DNA of 49,251 nt from the IMG/VR virus record IMGVR_UViG_3300037156_000045, positions 1 through 49,251 of that record; one strand, written 5' to 3'. Positions 46,381 to 49,251 of the stretch are shown piece by piece. Position 1 is the stretch's first letter; every line of letters starts with the position of its first letter. Origin of the DNA: a virus. Under the pieces are notes generated by a model. That model saw only the letters and a program-made list of their open reading frames with translations, was not told the DNA's origin and ran no database searches. Made by a program: the position numbers and the translations under genes.

Positions 46381-46998
46381 TTATCCCTTAATAGGATGTA
46401 ATTCAGCAAAATGCCACTCGATGTAGTTAGCCAATCCGAGATAGCTTTTTTCGTGAAGAGTGCCGCCATGCCTTTTGATTACCGCAGCGCGGAAATCATC
46501 CAGTGAGCCAATGAAGCAACCGCGAGTTACAGTTATTCCTCCATCCTTATTGCGAAATGCGGTAAGCGTGCCAAGTTCGCCGCCTACTTTTGTTATCCAA
46601 AGTAACTGCGCATCGCCGGACACCCGCGCATCGCCGGACACCCGCGCATCGCCGGACACCCGCGCATCGCCGGACACCCGCGCATCGCCGGACACCCGCG
46701 CATTGCCGTACACCAACGCATTGCCGGACACCCGCGCATCGCCGAACACCAACGCATTGCCGTACACCCGCGCATCGCCGTACACCCGCGCATCGCCGGA
46801 CACCCGCGCATCGTCGAACACCAACGCATTGCCGGACACCCACGCATTGCCGGACATATCAATATTGCTTTCTTTTTCAACATAACCGCCTTCATCACCA
46901 GTTTTCACAATTCCAAAGCTAATCAATGCGCGAATGCGAAACAGTTTCACTCCGAAATAATCAATGCTCTTTTCTGCGATAAGTTCAAATTTCTTCAT
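46381..46998 (-). CDS. Hexapeptide-repeat (beta-solenoid) protein (205 aa)
   Basis: ATG at 46998 after AAAGGATA. The N-terminus (KKFELIAEKSIDYFGVKLFR) and VKTGDEGGYVEKESNIDMSG turn are those of a phage family of hexapeptide-repeat proteins; fourteen [SY]G[DN]A[RL]V units follow (residues ~49-132), which should form a left-handed beta-solenoid. A conserved C-terminal region ends ADYIEWHFAELH-like (LANYIEWHFAEL). The family occurs in phages of Gram-negative hosts, function unknown. The 18-bp DNA period equals that of the repeat gene at 1-280. Confidence 0.8.
   Translation of the reverse strand: MKKFELIAEKSIDYFGVKLFRIRALISFGIVKTGDEGGYVEKESNIDMSGNAWVSGNALVFDDARVSGDARVYGDARVYGNALVFGDARVSGNALVYGNARVSGDARVSGDARVSGDARVSGDARVSGDAQLLWITKVGGELGTLTAFRNKDGGITVTRGCFIGSLDDFRAAVIKRHGGTLHEKSYLGLANYIEWHFAELHPIKG
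46605..46856. repeat. Fourteen tandem copies of an 18-bp coding repeat
   Basis: Units related to CACCCGCGCATCGCCGGA, with five nearly identical copies in a row (46621-46710) and diverged ones on the right. Eighteen bases equal six codons of the hexapeptide protein. Uninterrupted, so not CRISPR. Confidence 0.9.
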
Positions 46999-47003
46999 TT
47001 CAG

Positions 47004-47126
47004 CTATCCTTTAGTTGTGGTTTGGGTGGTTATGCAACGATTGTTGTCCATTTTGATTTCTCGGAATTCCGCAAATAGATGCTGATCCATCAATTCTTGC
47101 GGTGGAACTAAATTTATTCTGGTCAT
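47004..47126 (-). CDS. Truncated endonuclease V-like fragment (40 aa)
   Basis: ATG at 47126 after GGGGAG. The first 25 residues (MTRINLVPPQELMDQHLFAE, then FREIK) match the N-terminus of pyrimidine-dimer glycosylases such as T4 DenV, where T2 is the catalytic nucleophile in the mature protein. The frame then leaves the family (MDNNRCITTQTTTKG) and stops, so catalytic Glu23-equivalent is kept but most of the enzyme is missing. It is either a remnant or a short new gene. Confidence 0.6.
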   Translation of the reverse strand: MTRINLVPPQELMDQHLFAEFREIKMDNNRCITTQTTTKG

Positions 47127-47193
47127 TTGACTGACTCCCCGTTGCTGATGTCCGGCATATTGCCAGCGTCATCGGCGCGTGTCAAGTGGCTTG

Positions 47194-49251
47194 TTACTTG
47201 CCGAGCCCAACGTCGCACAACAAGCTCTCGGCCTCGCGTATATACCAGTCGTAATCAATATTGGCAGGCAGCACGTCGGGTAAAGTCATCATCGGGCTAC
47301 AACCCACCGTACGTGGCACCAGGTTGCCTTCTGGCGTCAGGATGCAGCCTTGCGATCCGGCCGTATATATCCACCGCACAACTTTTCCCAAAAACTCCGT
47401 GCTCGCCATCCTGTGCTGGCGCAGCAACTCGTATTGCACGCGCAACTCGGCATTGTTGCCAGTCACGGTTGTGCCCAATGCAGCACGCATCGCAGTCAGC
47501 GTGGTTGTCTTTGGCAATACCTGCACGGGGCAATACGATCCGCCACCTTTAACGGTGCGCACGTACACAAATTGCCGGATGTCGGTGCATGCTCGAATGG
47601 TGTCTGCCAGCGGCGTGCCGTTACGTATGTAGGCAACAACAGCATCCACACAAACCTGTCCGGTCGGATTTGGCCAGCCGGACGCGCCTGGCTCGGGTGG
47701 TGCAAACGCACCTTTCAGTTTGAGTTCGTTGTCAGTAGTGATGCTGAGATACGAATTGACATCGCGCGCGGCCAGTAATTTAAACGCAGTCGTTTCCATC
47801 GTGAATCCTGTGACGGATTCCCACCACTGAATCACCGAGTCGGCAAACCAATCGAGATCGCGGTCAGCATAGATAACGATACCATCCGTGTTTGCACTGA
47901 CCACCGTTATGCCTGCACTGTGTAACGCTTCGATCAGCATAAACAATGCGAGCTGCCCGGTGATGGTCACATTCAACAGACCTTGCGGTGTGAAAAATAT
48001 TGAATAACGAGATCCCAATTTTCCAAAGGTCCCATTATTTTTCGTCTTATATGTGTTTGATTTTTTCTTTTGCTTGGTGGATTTGTAGTAATCACGTTTG
48101 CGTTTATCTTCTGCGTAATTAACCGCAAACAGCGGCCCGATCTGCGGCGGGTAAACTCCGAGTCGGACAATCAGGCTGGGATAGTACGCAGCCACGTCAG
48201 GAAGGCGCAGGGACTTGCTGGGCGATGCTCGCCATGTCACACACGCCTCGGTGCTGTGCAGGCCGCCTGTACCCATCGCGTAACTCGTTTCGCCGATACG
48301 TACGAGTTCGTGCTGCCAGCCCGCCGGTTTCTTCGACCATTGACCGTGCACGTCAAGCCTCATTTGATCGCTACCCCAATCGACCAAATGATTCGTGTGC
48401 GATGCAACGACAGATCCACTGTGGGTTATGGTAAACGGTTCAGTCACCATCCGTGCCAGAACACCTTGCAGATATGGCGTATTAAATTTCAACCAGTCGG
48501 GCGGCACGTAATTGAACTGCGTCCCTGCCGGTATGCTCGGCACTTGCACCTTGAACGGCACAATAGATTTCATTACGGCTTCGGCAATCTGCGCATCCGA
48601 TTTGCTGCGCAGGTCGATGCCATATTCGTCGGACATTTCGACGCGCAATGCTAGTTGTTCTTGGAACGTGTTGAACAGTTCCAGTGTGCCGGACAGATCG
48701 TTCGGACAGTATTCTTCGCGCAAGACTTTGCGCATCGCTTCGTCAACAATTGCGTTCGGATCGTACGGCAAGTCGCGCAAGGTCTTAGAGTGGAGCTTGC
48801 CCATATATGCCTTCAAACTTGCTTGGCCTGGGGCTACCTCGATAAGATCAATATGATCCACGCTGGTCGGCTCTTGCAACCTATATTCGCGATAAAATTC
48901 CCAATGCTTCATTTGCCCGACAATCAGTTGGTCGTTGGCAAATTTCAATTGCTGCGTTGTCGCACCGGACAGCGCAAGCGTTGTCATCGGCATGTCGTAA
49001 TGGATGCCGTTAAAGCTGACCATCGTGTGCGTGGTGAGTAAATTGCGCAGGCCGATAGCGTCGAGCGGATGACCGTCGTACAGTTCAAAAATATGCGTAA
49101 CGCGGGTGAGTGGATCGAGCGCTTCAAAAAGCCAATACGAAGCGTAACACTCTGTATCAAAAACAAGCGGCTTGAGTGTGAGTGGTTGCACGTCGGAACT
49201 GTTGCAGTACGGGCATTGGTGCAACAACGCATCATAACCAGCACCGCATGT
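47194..49251 (-). CDS. Family B DNA polymerase with proofreading, 5' end outside window
   Basis: Replicative polymerase, open at the right edge (the frame continues past the TTG at 49227, including CPYC, so the true start is upstream). Counted from that codon, exonuclease motifs are FDTE (23-26), FNGIHYD (72-78) and YCPND (173-177). Polymerase motif A is DVAAYYPS (344-351), motif B lies at KTKNNGTFGKLG, and motif C is SANTDGIV (444-451), with Asn where most family B enzymes have the first Asp. An N-terminal Cys cluster may be a zinc site. It heads a replication module that lies beyond the window. Confidence 0.9.
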   Translation of the reverse strand, partial: TCGAGYDALLHQCPYCNSSDVQPLTLKPLVFDTECYASYWLFEALDPLTRVTHIFELYDGHPLDAIGLRNLLTTHTMVSFNGIHYDMPMTTLALSGATTQQLKFANDQLIVGQMKHWEFYREYRLQEPTSVDHIDLIEVAPGQASLKAYMGKLHSKTLRDLPYDPNAIVDEAMRKVLREEYCPNDLSGTLELFNTFQEQLALRVEMSDEYGIDLRSKSDAQIAEAVMKSIVPFKVQVPSIPAGTQFNYVPPDWLKFNTPYLQGVLARMVTEPFTITHSGSVVASHTNHLVDWGSDQMRLDVHGQWSKKPAGWQHELVRIGETSYAMGTGGLHSTEACVTWRASPSKSLRLPDVAAYYPSLIVRLGVYPPQIGPLFAVNYAEDKRKRDYYKSTKQKKKSNTYKTKNNGTFGKLGSRYSIFFTPQGLLNVTITGQLALFMLIEALHSAGITVVSANTDGIVIYADRDLDWFADSVIQWWESVTGFTMETTAFKLLAARDVNSYLSITTDNELKLKGAFAPPEPGASGWPNPTGQVCVDAVVAYIRNGTPLADTIRACTDIRQFVYVRTVKGGGSYCPVQVLPKTTTLTAMRAALGTTVTGNNAELRVQYELLRQHRMASTEFLGKVVRWIYTAGSQGCILTPEGNLVPRTVGCSPMMTLPDVLPANIDYDWYIREAESLLCDVGLGK

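Noticed and set aside
46547-46922. Repeat proteins of 98-141 codons in other frames over the 18-bp repeats
   Set aside because: Any frame through an 18-bp repeat stays open; only the 46381-46998 frame has a ribosome binding site and matching N- and C-terminal domains.

Overview
The window is a stretch of a tailed double-stranded DNA phage (or prophage) genome with a contractile tail (myovirus morphology). The evidence is a nearly complete late region: small and large terminase, DUF1073-type portal, Mu F/SPP1 gp7-type head protein, DUF2213 protein, head cement protein, DUF2184 major capsid protein, neck proteins, DUF3383 sheath, two tail tubes, frameshifted tail chaperones, tape measure, baseplate, fibre and lysis genes. 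Strong Shine-Dalgarno sites, sigma70-type promoters and exported proteins with Gram-negative signal peptides suggest a proteobacterial, perhaps betaproteobacterial, host. No integrase, repressor, tRNA, CRISPR array or insertion sequence was found. Both ends of the window are inside genes, so the genome is longer than the window.

Layout. (1) About 1-5,590, minus strand: a run of very small, tightly coupled, mostly unrecognised early genes, two with similar C-terminal helix-turn-helix segments, served by two near-consensus promoters (3,870-3,897 and 4,962-4,990). (2) About 5,591-6,514: a non-coding divergent control region with an AT-rich part and dispersed dyad repeats, which also occur at 1,330-1,378. 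(3) 6,515-13,738, plus strand: terminase genes, a Cro-like regulator behind a nearly leaderless promoter, small unknown genes and an HD-domain phosphohydrolase, interrupted by two structured non-coding stretches (9,690-9,958 and 11,661-11,823). (4) 13,760-20,758: a promoter-terminator pair, then portal and head genes, including a NUDIX-DUF2213 fusion with a probable nested scaffold gene. (5) 20,859-21,176: a self-contained promoter/RNA/terminator unit carrying a three-codon minigene. (6) 21,231-36,613: neck, sheath, tube, chaperone, tape measure, baseplate and fibre. (7) 36,610-41,256: exported proteins, including a lipoprotein with an apparent beta-helix. (8) 41,299-43,372: lysis module and small genes. 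(9) 43,369-47,126, minus strand: small accessory genes, a hexapeptide-repeat protein and a truncated endonuclease V-like remnant. (10) 47,194 to the right edge, minus strand: a proofreading family B DNA polymerase.

The plus-strand genes together package DNA and build head, neck, contractile tail and baseplate, then lyse the host. The minus-strand clusters are probably early or accessory functions, with the polymerase belonging to a replication module that continues beyond the right edge. The most unusual points are the small RNA unit with the minigene, the exported fibre-like cassette, one beta-rich domain family inserted into three virion proteins, the NUDIX-DUF2213 fusion, the peptide shared by both terminase subunits, and gene cassettes flanked by direct repeats.
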